A DNA stretch of 64,000 nt from Ramlibacter henchirensis (GTDB lineage: Bacteria; Pseudomonadota; Gammaproteobacteria; Burkholderiales; Burkholderiaceae_C), in assembly GCF_004682015.1 (NCBI RefSeq), contig NZ_SMLM01000001.1, positions 2,294,001 through 2,358,000 on the forward strand. Reading direction: 5' to 3'. Shown in pieces: positions 34,721 to 45,628 of this stretch. Numbering within the stretch: the first letter of the stretch is position 1; each line of letters opens with the position of its first letter. The position numbers were made by a program, and so were the translations under genes. Below the pieces are notes generated by a model. The model searched no databases. It had not been told where the DNA came from and was given only the letters and a program-made list of their open reading frames with translations.

Positions 34721-36633
34721 CGCCGCAGGCCGCGGCGGCGCGGCCCGCGGGCCCAGCGGGCGCGCCGCGCGGCAGCGTCCCAGGCACCCGACGGCTCGGC
34801 CGCCTCGCCGTGCCCCCGCGAGTGGCGCGAGAACAGCCGCGCGTAGTAGCCGTCTTGCGCCAGCAACTCCGCGTGCGTGCCCACCGCCTCGATCTGGCCG
34901 CCGCGCAGCACGACGATGCGGTCGGCGTCCATCACGGTCGAAAGCCGGTGCGCCACGACCAGCGTGGTGCGGCCGCGCGTGAGCCGCTGCAGCGCGCCCT
35001 GCACCAGCGCCTCGCTCTCGTTGTCCAGCGCGCTCGTGGCTTCGTCCAGCACCAGGATGGGCGGGTCCTTCAGCAGCGCCCGCGCGATGGCGATGCGCTG
35101 CTTCTGCCCGCCGGACAGGCCCGCGCCGCGCTCGCCCACCAGCGTGTCGTAGCCATGGGGCAGGCGCTCGATGAACTCGTGCGCGTTGGACGCGCGCGCG
35201 GCCGCCTCGGCCTGCTCGCGCGTCGCGCCCGGGCTGCCGTAGGTGATGTTGCCCAGGACGGTGTCGTGGAACAGGTGCACTTCCTGCATCACGGTGCCGA
35301 CCTGCGCGCGCAGCGAGCGCGACGTGCAGTCGCGCACGTCGACGCCGTCGATCAGGATGCGGCCGCCGGTGGGCGCGTGCAGGCGCTCGAGCAGCGACAC
35401 CAGCGTGGTCTTGCCGCAGCCGCTGGGGCCGACCAGCGCGACCGTCTCGCCGGGCGCGATCGACAGCGTCACCTCCCGCAGCACCGGGCGACCGTCGCCG
35501 TAATCGAACGAGACCTGCTGGAAGTCCACCGCGCCCCGCGCGACCACCAGCTCGCGGGCATCGGGCGCGTCGGCCAGCGGATCGGGCGTGTCCAGGATCT
35601 CGCTCACGGCCTCCAGCGACACCCGGCCGCGGCGCACCGTCGCATACACGTTCGTCAGGCTCTGGATGGGACCGAACAGGCTGCTGACGTACTGCAGCGA
35701 AGCGACCAGTGTGCCCACGGTGCCGTGCCCGCGCAGCACCAGCCACACGCCGATGGCGGCGACCGACAGGCGCGCGCCCGCCGCCGACAGGCCCTGCAGG
35801 GCGGCGGTCTGCGCGTCGCGGCCAGCGCCGCGCTTTTGCAGCGCGTTGCCCTCGTCCACGGCCTTCAGGAAGCGGCGCTCCTCTTCCTGCTCCATGGCGA
35901 AACCCTTGACGGTGCGGATGCCTCCCAGAACCTCGGTCCATCGGCCGAAGATCGCCGACCAGTGGGCCACGAGCGCGCGGTCGCGCTGCGTCTGCTCGGG
36001 CACGGCGCGCATGCCGATCAGGGCCGGCAGCGGGGCGAACACGCAGACGGCAAGGGCGAGGCGCCAGTCGAGATTCAGCAGCGCGGCCAGCGCCAGGGCC
36101 AGGTAGCAGGCGGCGGGCAGCGTCTTGAAGGCCAGCTCGCAGACGGCCGTCACGAATCCGTTGATGGAGGCGTTGACGCGGTTCACCGTGGCGCCGACGG
36201 TCTGCTTCTGGTGCCACGCCAGCGGCAGCTCGTGCAAACGCGCCGTCACCCGGCCGCGCAGCGAGAAATCGAGATCCAGCTTCACGCGCCAGCTTCGTGT
36301 TTCCAGCAGCCGCGAGAGGTAGACCTGCGCCAGTTCGGCCGCAGCCACCGCGCACAAGGCGATCACGATGGTCCGCAGTCCGCCGATGGGGGCCGAAGCA
36401 GCGAACCGGGTGAGCGCGTCGACCAGGCCCATGACGGCCAGCGGCGACGCCGCGCTCACCACCGCGAGCAACAGGGCCAGCGCGATGACCTTGCCGATCG
36501 GCCGGCCGAAGCCTTGCAGCCAGGGAAGCGCCTGGCGGGCGACGTCGCGCGTGCTGCGCAGCGAATGCGGGAGTGCCACGGCGTCGCGGCGGAGGAGGGC
36601 GCCTGAAGCTTCAGGCCGGAGGGCGGACAACAT
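34717..36633 (-). CDS. ABC exporter, fused permease and ATPase (MsbA/MDR-like)
   Basis: A 638-aa half-transporter that should work as a homodimer. Six membrane spans cover roughly residues 45-310. The ATPase domain has Walker A GPSGCGKTTLVSLL (about 395-408), the Q-loop near GTVMQEVHLF, signature LSGGQKQRIAIARALL, Walker B ILVLDEATSALD and the switch histidine in VVAHRLST. MsbA and related exporters flip lipids or drugs; which applies here is not visible. The C-terminus ends in an Arg-rich tail (RRARWARGPRRRGLRR). The start is uncertain: ATG 36633 or GTG 36660, neither with a good ribosome site. Convergent with the MarR gene. Confidence 0.87.
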   Translation of the reverse strand: MLSALRPEASGALLRRDAVALPHSLRSTRDVARQALPWLQGFGRPIGKVIALALLLAVVSAASPLAVMGLVDALTRFAASAPIGGLRTIVIALCAVAAAELAQVYLSRLLETRSWRVKLDLDFSLRGRVTARLHELPLAWHQKQTVGATVNRVNASINGFVTAVCELAFKTLPAACYLALALAALLNLDWRLALAVCVFAPLPALIGMRAVPEQTQRDRALVAHWSAIFGRWTEVLGGIRTVKGFAMEQEEERRFLKAVDEGNALQKRGAGRDAQTAALQGLSAAGARLSVAAIGVWLVLRGHGTVGTLVASLQYVSSLFGPIQSLTNVYATVRRGRVSLEAVSEILDTPDPLADAPDARELVVARGAVDFQQVSFDYGDGRPVLREVTLSIAPGETVALVGPSGCGKTTLVSLLERLHAPTGGRILIDGVDVRDCTSRSLRAQVGTVMQEVHLFHDTVLGNITYGSPGATREQAEAAARASNAHEFIERLPHGYDTLVGERGAGLSGGQKQRIAIARALLKDPPILVLDEATSALDNESEALVQGALQRLTRGRTTLVVAHRLSTVMDADRIVVLRGGQIEAVGTHAELLAQDGYYARLFSRHSRGHGEAAEPSGAWDAAARRARWARGPRRRGLRR

Positions 36634-36812
36634 GGACGGCGTGCGCGGCTCTGGACGCACAGACAGCGCAGGTCAGCCGCAAGACAAAACTGTAGCGGCT
36701 AACGGATGAGCTCGCGCCAAGGTTGACCCAACTCCGAGCGCGCGGCGGGCTCGTGCCGAGTGGCGGCGCAACGGATGCGTGAGTGATGCCGCGTTCGCGG
36801 CTGGGAGCGGAG

Positions 36813-37226
36813 TCAGTTCGAGATGACGGAGCCCACCGGTGCCACGCAAACGTTGTTGCGGTTCTCCAACTCCGGTGGGCAAACCTTCCGCGTGCCGCTC
36901 TTGCGGTCGTAGGCCGGCGGCGTGCCGCTGTTCAGCACGTTTTCCAGCCCGGTGGTCGTGCCGAAGGCGCCGGGGCCGAGCATGGCCGGGTTGCGAGTGC
37001 GCGGCTGCGGTGCGTTCGGAGACCGCGACGTCGTCGCTGGCGTGCCCTGCTGCAGCGGATCGATGGCCACGCCATCGGGGCCGATCTCTCTCGGGGCCGA
37101 AGGACCGCTGGGCGTGCTCGGCCGGCTGGGCGCGAGCGCGCCGCTCGACTGCGGAGCCGTCGTCTGTGCGCCGGCGGCGCAGGCAAAGGCAGCCAGGAGT
37201 GCGGCGATGAGCGGGCGGGCGTTCAT
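36813..37226 (-). CDS. Secreted proline/serine-rich protein, unknown function
   Basis: A 137-aa product with a signal peptide (MNARPLIAALLAAFACAAGA, cleavage near GAQ). The mature protein is low in complexity in its first half (Pro/Ser/Thr/Ala) and ends with a more ordered segment containing two cysteines, KVCPPELENRNNVCVAPVGS, which could form a small disulfide loop. A lipobox is not convincing (the cysteine at 16 precedes AAGAQ). It stands alone between the ABC exporter and glutaminase genes. No family recognised. Confidence 0.55.
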   Translation of the reverse strand: MNARPLIAALLAAFACAAGAQTTAPQSSGALAPSRPSTPSGPSAPREIGPDGVAIDPLQQGTPATTSRSPNAPQPRTRNPAMLGPGAFGTTTGLENVLNSGTPPAYDRKSGTRKVCPPELENRNNVCVAPVGSVISN

Positions 37227-37360
37227 GTGCAGACCATGCTAGTTGCCGGGGCGCATCGCAAGTCGCCGTCGTAACCGAGTGCAGCGGATGAGCCGCCTCC
37301 GACGTGGGCTGCTGCAGGGCGCCTACAAGCCGCGCGACGGCGCCCGCCTAGTGTCGACCC

Positions 37361-38353
37361 ATGACAGCATCCGACGACCCGGGTCCGTACCTGCGTGACC
37401 TGCTGGAGCGGTTCCGCCCGCTGCGCGAGGGCAAGGTCCAGCAGTCGCTGCCGGGGATGGACCGGACCGATCCGGACACCTTCGCCATCGCAGTGGCCAC
37501 GGCCGACGGGCAGGTCTGGTCCGAGGGCGACGACCGGCATCCGTTCTCGCTGCAGTCGATCTCCAAGCCCTTTCTCTACGGGATGGCGCTGGACCAGCTC
37601 GGGCGCGAGTGCGTGCACCGCAAGGTCGCGGTGGAGCCCACCGGCGAGGCGTTCAATTCCCTCACCGAGCTGGAAGAGGACCACCTGCCGTACAACCCGA
37701 TGATCAATTCGGGCGCGATCGCCATCTCGGCCCTGCTGCACCACGACGCGCCGGACGAGTCGCGCGACAGGATGATGGCGATGTTCGGCGAGTACCTGGG
37801 GCGGCGCGCCGAGGTGCACGAGGCGGTGAAAGGCCGCGAACTGCTAGGCGCGCACCGCAACCGGGCGATCGCCCACCTGCTGCGGCACTTCGAGGTGATC
37901 GGCGACGACATCGACGGCGCGATCCGGCTCTATGCCTGGCAATGCGCGGTGATGCTGGACGTGCGCGAGCTGGCGCTGATGGCCGCCACCCTGGCCAACG
38001 GCGGCGTGCAGCCCGTCACCGGCAGGCGCGCCCTTCAGCGCCGCCACGTGCGCGACGTGCTCACGCTGATGTTCACCTGCGGCATGTACGACACCTCGGG
38101 CACCTGGGCCTACCACGTCGGCCTGCCCGCCAAGAGCGGTGTGAGCGGCGGCATCCTGGCGGTTGTGCCGGGGCGGATGGGTCTGGCGGTGTTCTCGCCC
38201 CGCCTGGATGGCCACGGCCACAGCGTGCGTGGGATCCAGGTGTTCAAGGCCTGGGCGGTCGACTGGGGCCTGGGCGTGCTCGGCGGCTGCGAGGACAGCG
38301 AACGCTCCGCGCATCCGGTGCCGGACCCGGCCTCGGCCAAGAGCGCCAACTGA
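37361..38353 (+). CDS. glsA: Glutaminase A
   Basis: A 330-aa serine-dependent glutaminase, which converts glutamine to glutamate and ammonia in the cytosol. The catalytic S66-x-x-K69 lies in FSLQSISKPFLYG. Other family stretches are EPTGEAFNSL, NPMINSGAIAI (contacts the substrate), LMAATLANGGVQPVTG and GLPAKSGVSGGILAVVPGRMG. The fold is that of penicillin-binding proteins. It is about 20 residues longer than usual because of a C-terminal tail rich in Ser/Ala/Pro. No ribosome site is evident before the ATG. Neighbours are unrelated, so it is probably monocistronic and used in nitrogen metabolism. Confidence 0.93.
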   Translation: MTASDDPGPYLRDLLERFRPLREGKVQQSLPGMDRTDPDTFAIAVATADGQVWSEGDDRHPFSLQSISKPFLYGMALDQLGRECVHRKVAVEPTGEAFNSLTELEEDHLPYNPMINSGAIAISALLHHDAPDESRDRMMAMFGEYLGRRAEVHEAVKGRELLGAHRNRAIAHLLRHFEVIGDDIDGAIRLYAWQCAVMLDVRELALMAATLANGGVQPVTGRRALQRRHVRDVLTLMFTCGMYDTSGTWAYHVGLPAKSGVSGGILAVVPGRMGLAVFSPRLDGHGHSVRGIQVFKAWAVDWGLGVLGGCEDSERSAHPVPDPASAKSAN

Positions 38354-38427
38354 TTCCCGCGAAGTCCCGCATTGCAGCCGGCCAACCGCGCGGCTTACAT
38401 TGGCCTGCACCCGAGGAGGCACGCGCC

Positions 38428-40053
38428 ATGCAGACCACGATGATGGATGTCCCGCTCTCGCTCAACCACCTGCTGGAGCGCGCGGGGCGGTTGTTCGCCG
38501 GCAACGAGATCGTCTCGCGCCTGCCGGACAAGTCGCTGCGCCGGCACACCTACGGCGAGTTCCACCGCCGCGCCCGGGCCCTTGCCAGTGCGCTGCAGCG
38601 GCTTGGACTCAAGAAGGGCGATCGCGTCGCGACGCTGTGCTGGAACCACCATGCCCACCTGGAGTGCTACTTCGGCATCCCGGCCGCGGGCGGCGTGATG
38701 CACACGCTCAACCTGCGCCTGTCGCCCGACGAGATCGGCTGGATCGCGGGGCATGCGCAGGACCGGTTCCTCGTGGTCGACGACGTGCTGCTGCCGCTCT
38801 ACAGGCAGTTCACGGCGCTTCACAAGTTCGAACGCGTGATCGTGTTTCCGTTCTCGGGCCAAGCCGCCCCCGAAGGGTTCGACGATTACGAAGCGCTGCT
38901 GGCCGAAGCCGACCCGGACGGTTTCGACTACGCGCCGCACGACGAGAACGACCCGGTGGCCATGTGCTACACGTCGGGCACGACAGGGCGGCCCAAGGGC
39001 GTGGCCTATTCGCACCGGTCCACCGTGCTGCACACGCTGGTGGCCAGCCTTGGCGATTTCTGGGGCTTGCGCGGCACCGACGTCGTGCTGCCGGTGACGC
39101 CCATGTTCCACGCCAACAGCTGGGGCATGCCGTACGGGGCGGTGATGATGGGCGTGAAGATGGTCTTCCCCGGGCCGCACCTGCACCCGGAGGACCTGCT
39201 GGACCTGATCCAGCAGGAGCCGCCCACGCTCTCGCTCGGCGTGCCCACGATCTGGATGGGACTGATCCAGGCCTACGAGGCTTCGCTGGCCAAGGACTCG
39301 CCGCACCACGGCCGCTGGAAGCTGCCGCGCGGCATGCGCTCGCTGGTCGGCGGCGCGGCCGTGCCGGAGGCGCTGATCCGCGCCTTCGACCGGCATGGCA
39401 TCTGGATCCTGCAGGGCTGGGGCATGACCGAGACCTCGCCGGTGTGCACCGTCTCCTATCCGCGGGCGGAGCTGCACGGCGCCGATGCCGACGAGCGCTA
39501 CCGGCGTGCCGCCATGGCCGGCGTGCCGGTGCCGCTGGTCGACCTGCGCGTGCGCGGCGACGAAGGCAACCAGCCCTGGGACGGCAAGAGCGTCGGTGAG
39601 ATCCAGGTGCGCGGACCCTTCATCACGGGCCGCTACCACGCGGTGGAAGAGGCCGAAAAGTTCACCGCCGATGGCTGGCTGCGCACCGGCGATGTCGCAT
39701 CCGTCGATGCGCTCGGTTTCGTTCGCATCACCGACCGGACGAAGGACCTCATCAAGTCGGGCGGCGAGTGGATCAGCTCGGTCGACCTGGAGAACGCCGT
39801 CATGGCGCATCCCGCAGTGTCCGAGGCCGCGGTCATCGCCATCCCCGACGAGAAATGGGGCGAGCGGCCGCTCGCCTGCGTGGTGAAGAAACCGAACGGC
39901 GCGGTGGCGGCCGAGGAACTCGACGCACACCTGCTCAAGCAAGGCTTCGCGAAGTGGCAGCTGCCGGACCGCTACGAATGGATCGACGCCGTGCCCCGCA
40001 CGTCCACCGGAAAGTTCTGGAAGCTCAAGCTGCGCGAGCGCTACCCGCGCTGA
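38428..40053 (+). CDS. Medium/long-chain fatty-acid--CoA ligase
   Basis: A 541-aa ANL-superfamily enzyme. The P-loop [18 protein letters not shown] is at about residues 178-195. It is followed by [13 protein letters not shown] (the WG motif typical of FadD3/AlkK-like medium-chain ligases), [39 protein letters not shown] and the catalytic lysine region [13 protein letters not shown]. It makes acyl-CoA for beta-oxidation. The ATG at 38428 is fixed by GAGGAGG ten bases upstream. It is 74 bp behind glutaminase and convergent with the histidine kinase gene. No beta-oxidation genes are adjacent. Confidence 0.9.
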   Translation: MQTTMMDVPLSLNHLLERAGRLFAGNEIVSRLPDKSLRRHTYGEFHRRARALASALQRLGLKKGDRVATLCWNHHAHLECYFGIPAAGGVMHTLNLRLSPDEIGWIAGHAQDRFLVVDDVLLPLYRQFTALHKFERVIVFPFSGQAAPEGFDDYEALLAEADPDGFDYAPHDENDPVAMCYTSGTTGRPKGVAYSHRSTVLHTLVASLGDFWGLRGTDVVLPVTPMFHANSWGMPYGAVMMGVKMVFPGPHLHPEDLLDLIQQEPPTLSLGVPTIWMGLIQAYEASLAKDSPHHGRWKLPRGMRSLVGGAAVPEALIRAFDRHGIWILQGWGMTETSPVCTVSYPRAELHGADADERYRRAAMAGVPVPLVDLRVRGDEGNQPWDGKSVGEIQVRGPFITGRYHAVEEAEKFTADGWLRTGDVASVDALGFVRITDRTKDLIKSGGEWISSVDLENAVMAHPAVSEAAVIAIPDEKWGERPLACVVKKPNGAVAAEELDAHLLKQGFAKWQLPDRYEWIDAVPRTSTGKFWKLKLRERYPR

Positions 40054-40065
40054 GCGCGGCGGCGC

Positions 40066-41964
<1,899 letters not shown>

Positions 41965-42240
41965 GGTGCACCTTTCCGGGGCGCGGCGGCGCGTGTGCGG
42001 CGCGTCAAGCCCACGTGAACGCGCCGCAACGTCATGCAACAGGAAGTGCGGCCGAAGGGTGCTGGCATGGGTCGCTCCTGACGGCCCATCCGCGCAGGAT
42101 GCACGGAAGGCCTGAGCAGATGCTAAAGCTTCAGGGGCCAAAAGGGGACACGAACCGAAACAAGTGCAACGGCGCGGTAGTCGGCGACCCCCCAGCTCGA
42201 CCGTTATAAACAACACCAGCAACCACAAGAGAGCCCTTCC

Positions 42241-43095
42241 ATGTCTGCTGCCACCTCCACCCAAGCCCCTGGTTCCACCCAATCCGCCCCGTCCGGACTC
42301 GGCGCCGTGCCGCGCGCGATGTGGGTCGTCCTGGGCACGCTGGGCCTGGCCACCGCCGGCCTGGCCGGCGCGCTGGTGATGCGCTCCATCGACGACAAGC
42401 CCGCTCCGGCGGCGGCGATGTCGGCGCAGACGGCGCCTACCCAGGTGGCCGCAGCGCAACAGTCGCAGCTGCAAGCGCCGGTCCAGGCCGCGCAGCCCGC
42501 GCCCGCCCAGTACCAGGCCGCGCCGCAAGAGGCGCCGGCCGCCAAGCCGGCTCCCCAGCGCGTGGCCAAGCCCGCGCCGGCCCGGCCGGCCGTGCAGCAG
42601 GCCACCGGCTCGGCCACCCACCCGGCTCCGGTCGAAGCGGTGCCGCAGGTCGTGCAGGCCCCCGCGCCTTCGCGCGCCGTCACGCCCATCGAAACCACCC
42701 GCGCGGCGATCTGCAACACCTGCGGCACGGTCCAGGCCGTGCAGGAAGTGAAGGAAAAGGGCCAGGGCACCGGCCTCGGCGCTGTCGGCGGTGCCGTGGT
42801 CGGCGGCCTGCTGGGCAACCAGGTCGGCGGCGGCAACGGCAAGAAGGTCATGACCGTGGTCGGCGCCGTCGGCGGCGGCCTGGCCGGCCATGAGGCCGAG
42901 AAGCACGTGCGCGCCACCACGGCGTACGACGTGCAGGTGCGCATGGAGGACGGCAGCGTCCGCACCATCCGCCGCGCCGAGCCGATTGCTCCGGGCACCC
43001 GCGTTTTCGTCGAGGGCAACAACCTGCGCGTCGGCGGCCAGAGCTCGGGCAGCGGCCAGCCCCGCACCATCCGCACCTCCGGCGAAGGCGCCTGA
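42241..43095 (+). CDS. Glycine-zipper 2TM-domain envelope protein (SlyB-like)
   Basis: A 284-aa protein. An uncleaved membrane anchor (MWVVLGTLGLATAGLAGALV, about residues 27-46) is followed by an Ala/Pro/Gln-rich periplasmic spacer to about residue 155. A CNTCG motif (about 158-162) follows, then a glycine-zipper pair, GLGAVGGAVVGGLLGNQVGG and VVGAVGGGLAGHEAEK (about 178-222). A final beta-rich segment (YDVQVRMEDGSVRTIRRAEP) matches the end of SlyB/PcpA-type outer-membrane proteins. The usual lipoprotein signal is replaced here by the inner-membrane anchor and long spacer, which could reach the outer membrane. Such proteins are linked to envelope stability. The 276-bp gap upstream shows no recognised element. 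Confidence 0.8.
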   Translation: MSAATSTQAPGSTQSAPSGLGAVPRAMWVVLGTLGLATAGLAGALVMRSIDDKPAPAAAMSAQTAPTQVAAAQQSQLQAPVQAAQPAPAQYQAAPQEAPAAKPAPQRVAKPAPARPAVQQATGSATHPAPVEAVPQVVQAPAPSRAVTPIETTRAAICNTCGTVQAVQEVKEKGQGTGLGAVGGAVVGGLLGNQVGGGNGKKVMTVVGAVGGGLAGHEAEKHVRATTAYDVQVRMEDGSVRTIRRAEPIAPGTRVFVEGNNLRVGGQSSGSGQPRTIRTSGEGA

Positions 43096-43139
43096 CGCGC
43101 CTCAAGGCGCCTCGCCGGCGCATCCCGGCGCCTGGCCGC

Positions 43140-44042
43140 CTAGCGGCCGCGCAGGCGCCTCGCCCGCTCGATCAGGCGGCGGGCGTTCCGGTAGGTCGGC
43201 ACCTCCACCCACAAGCCTCCCACCAGTGCGCGGTCCTCGCCGCGCGCCCGGGCGGCTTCGAACGCTCCCACCATCGCTATCGCGCGGCGCAGGTCGTCCT
43301 CGCCGGGCGTCAACGCGGCGTTGATCCTCGCGGCGTGTTCCGGCCGCACCAGTGACTTGGACCGGTAACCCAGCCGCCGCGCGTGCAGCGCTTCGCGCGA
43401 CGCGCCCTCGACGTCGCTGAAGGTGTAGGGCGCATCGATCGGCTCGATGCCCGCCGCGCGGCAATCGAGCAGGAAGCGCCCTCGCGCATGTCCCAGTTCC
43501 AGCCCGTCGGGCTGGCGCTCCGCGCACAGGTCGTGCGCGAGGTCTTCGGCGCCCAGCAAGGCGCAGCGGATGCGCGGGCTGCCGCCGGCGATGGCGCGTA
43601 CGTCGGCGACACCCAGGGCCGTCTCGCACACGGGCAGGATCTCCGTAGTCCCGTCGCTGATGCCCAACCGCTGCTCCCAACCGGTGATCGCTTCGTGCAG
43701 CGCGCGCATCTGCGCCTGGCTCGCAGCCATCGGATAGGCGATCACGTCGGGCCGCGCAGGCATCGCCGCCGCGAGGTCGGCCGGCCCGTCGGTGTCGAGC
43801 GCATTGATGCGCACCGCGGTGACGGCCCCCGCCTCACGCCAGCTTCCGATGAGCGCGGGCAGCAGCTGCCGCGCGGCTTCTCGCCGTGCAGGCGGCGTGA
43901 AGTCCTCCAGGTCGACGATCAGCGCATCCGCGCCGCTGGAGCGCATCGCTTCATGCGCCTGCGCGTCGGCGCCGGGTCCGAACAGCCAGGTCCGGCGCAG
44001 GTCGGGAGGACGAACCCGGGCCGAATCACGGTCTTGCTCCAT
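43140..44042 (-). CDS. HpcH/HpaI (CitE-like) CoA ester lyase
   Basis: A 300-aa TIM-barrel enzyme related to citrate lyase beta and malyl-CoA lyase. The N-terminus RTWLFGPGADAQAHEAM, then ALIVDLEDFTPPARREAARQ (metal ligand region), VRINALDTDGPADLA, and the metal-binding glutamate and aspartate regions ILPVCETALGV and CALLGAEDLAHDL are all recognisable. It cleaves or forms a C-C bond in a CoA ester such as citramalyl-, malyl- or beta-methylmalyl-CoA; which one is unknown. The ATG at 44042 is set by AGGAGG upstream; a start at 44087 would lack this. The gene is alone, between the glycine-zipper and lipoprotein genes. Confidence 0.85.
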   Translation of the reverse strand: MEQDRDSARVRPPDLRRTWLFGPGADAQAHEAMRSSGADALIVDLEDFTPPARREAARQLLPALIGSWREAGAVTAVRINALDTDGPADLAAAMPARPDVIAYPMAASQAQMRALHEAITGWEQRLGISDGTTEILPVCETALGVADVRAIAGGSPRIRCALLGAEDLAHDLCAERQPDGLELGHARGRFLLDCRAAGIEPIDAPYTFSDVEGASREALHARRLGYRSKSLVRPEHAARINAALTPGEDDLRRAIAMVGAFEAARARGEDRALVGGLWVEVPTYRNARRLIERARRLRGR

Positions 44043-44111
44043 CGCAATCACCTCCTGGCCCGGATCGTGGCACGGGCCGACGCTCATCGGCCCCCTCGAG
44101 CCACGCCGCCT

Positions 44112-45467
44112 TCAGCGTCGTGCGCTCGCCCGCACGTCCCAGCCGCCCGCGTCGCTGTAGCCACCGTGGAGCACCAGGAACGACCCGCCACGACCGCCGA
44201 CCACGTCGAGGGTGTCGCTGTCGTATCCGGTCGCGCTGAGCGGAGCGCTGATGGCGCCGATCTGCTCGACCGCGCCGAGCGCTTGCCCCGCGGCGCCAAA
44301 GCGCTGCACGCTCACCGTGCGGTTCAGCGCGTTCGCATCGAAGCTCGCGGCCTTCCAGCCGAGCACGAAGCCGCCGGAGTCCAGCGCAGCGATTCGCGGC
44401 ACCACCTCCGTGGCCTGCATATCGGAAGCGGCCGCTTGCCGCCCGAGCGAAGCGCCGTCCGCGCCGAAGACTTCGAGCCACAGCGTCTTGGGGCCGTCGA
44501 CCGCACCCGAGACCCAGGCGAGCGCGAAGCCCCCGCCGTCGAGCACCGCCAGCGCCGGGTGACGCAGGCTCGGTTCTTTCGCGACAACCGATGTTCCGGC
44601 CTCGTTGCCCAGAGCGTCGAAGCGCGTCAGCCGCACTTCCGAGACGCCCGTGCCGCCCGCGAGCCAAGCCACGGCGAAGCGGCCGTCCGGCCAGCGGGCC
44701 GCGGTCGTGGACCCGGCCCAGTTGGGATCGAGAGCGCCGGTCTGCCGCGTCAGCTGGCTGGCCAGGCGCACCGGCGTGCCGAGCGCCGTGCCGTCGGCCG
44801 CATGGCGCCCCACGAGACCGTGCTCGGGCCCGAAGCGGCCGGCCATCGTGTCGACCGCCAGAACGAAGCTGCCGTCGGGGAGCCCGAGCGGCTTGGCGAG
44901 GTATTTGAAGAACGTCGTCGCCAGCTGCATCGGCCCGCCGACCGGCGCGCCCTGCGCATCGAAGCGCTGCACGTGTCCGTTCGCTTCGTACATGAAAGGG
45001 CTGGCCGACCAGCTCACCAGGAAGCCGCCGTCTGCCAGCAAGGTGACACCGGGCGAATGGCCGCTGGTGGCGACAACCGTTTCGGCACCGGCCGGCTCGC
45101 CGCCCGAGCCGAAGCGCTGCAGGCGCACGTCGCCGACGCTTCCGTCGAACGTGGACCACACCGCGACGAAGCCGCCACCGGGCAGGGCCGCCGCGGCCGC
45201 ACGGCCCTGGTCACCCGCCGTGGTAGTGTTGAGCGTGAAGTCGCCCGGCTGGAGCTGGCTGGCCGACGCGCTGGGTTGGCCGGCTGCCGCGATTCCCTGC
45301 GGGTTGTCGGCCGCGCCGAGGCTCAGCGCGGCCCCGCTTCCGGCGCCGCCCGGCCCGCTGTTTCCGCCGCCACCGCCGCCGCAGGCCGCGAGAGCGGCCA
45401 GCAGCACGGCGGATATGGCCAGCCGCAAGGCGCACGCGCCGCGCCGCTCTCCCTCTTTTTGCTTCAT
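44112..45467 (-). CDS. Putative lipoprotein with repeated propeller-like strands, paralogue 1
   Basis: A 451-aa lipoprotein. The signal ends in the lipobox LAAC followed by a poly-glycine stretch, a common tether. The rest consists of repeating units of about 55 residues with the pattern LPGGGFVAVWSTFDGSVGDV-LQRFG, LADGGFLVSWSASPF-HVQRFDAQG, LDGGGFALAWVSGAV and so on. In each, an aromatic-W-S/V strand follows a glycine turn, suggesting a beta-propeller exposed on the cell surface. It shares domain order and the end motif GGWDVRASARR with the gene just upstream (paralogue 2). No function is known; a cell-surface or sugar-binding role would be guesswork. The upstream regulatory block is also shared. 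Confidence 0.7.
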   Translation of the reverse strand: MKQKEGERRGACALRLAISAVLLAALAACGGGGGGNSGPGGAGSGAALSLGAADNPQGIAAAGQPSASASQLQPGDFTLNTTTAGDQGRAAAAALPGGGFVAVWSTFDGSVGDVRLQRFGSGGEPAGAETVVATSGHSPGVTLLADGGFLVSWSASPFMYEANGHVQRFDAQGAPVGGPMQLATTFFKYLAKPLGLPDGSFVLAVDTMAGRFGPEHGLVGRHAADGTALGTPVRLASQLTRQTGALDPNWAGSTTAARWPDGRFAVAWLAGGTGVSEVRLTRFDALGNEAGTSVVAKEPSLRHPALAVLDGGGFALAWVSGAVDGPKTLWLEVFGADGASLGRQAAASDMQATEVVPRIAALDSGGFVLGWKAASFDANALNRTVSVQRFGAAGQALGAVEQIGAISAPLSATGYDSDTLDVVGGRGGSFLVLHGGYSDAGGWDVRASARR

Positions 45468-45520
45468 GCCTGCTCCCTGTCCATGTGTTCGAGCAGCCAT
45501 CGTGGAAAACCGGGAACTGT

Positions 45521-45553
45521 TCAGGTGTGCGCTTTGGGTAACAACGGTTCGCA
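45521..45553. promoter_or_regulatory. Shared upstream block, copy 1
   Basis: TCAGGTGTGCGCTTTGGGTA, continuing ACAACGGTTCGCAC, located 54-86 bp before the paralogue-1 start. It aligns with the block at 47081-47112 (core AGGTG.GC, then TTT.GGTAACA.CGGTT), although the surrounding non-coding DNA has diverged. A common regulator site or promoter core is likely. Confidence 0.5.
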
Positions 45554-45628
45554 CTGGCCCGAAGGAGTCACCCCGGCGCGCCAACAGCGGCCGAAACCGC
45601 TGCGGCGGCGCAACTCGACGGCGGCGAG

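Noticed and set aside
41965..42240. Possible regulatory RNA or riboswitch in the largest gap
   Set aside because: No conserved riboswitch core or convincing terminator hairpin could be recognised.
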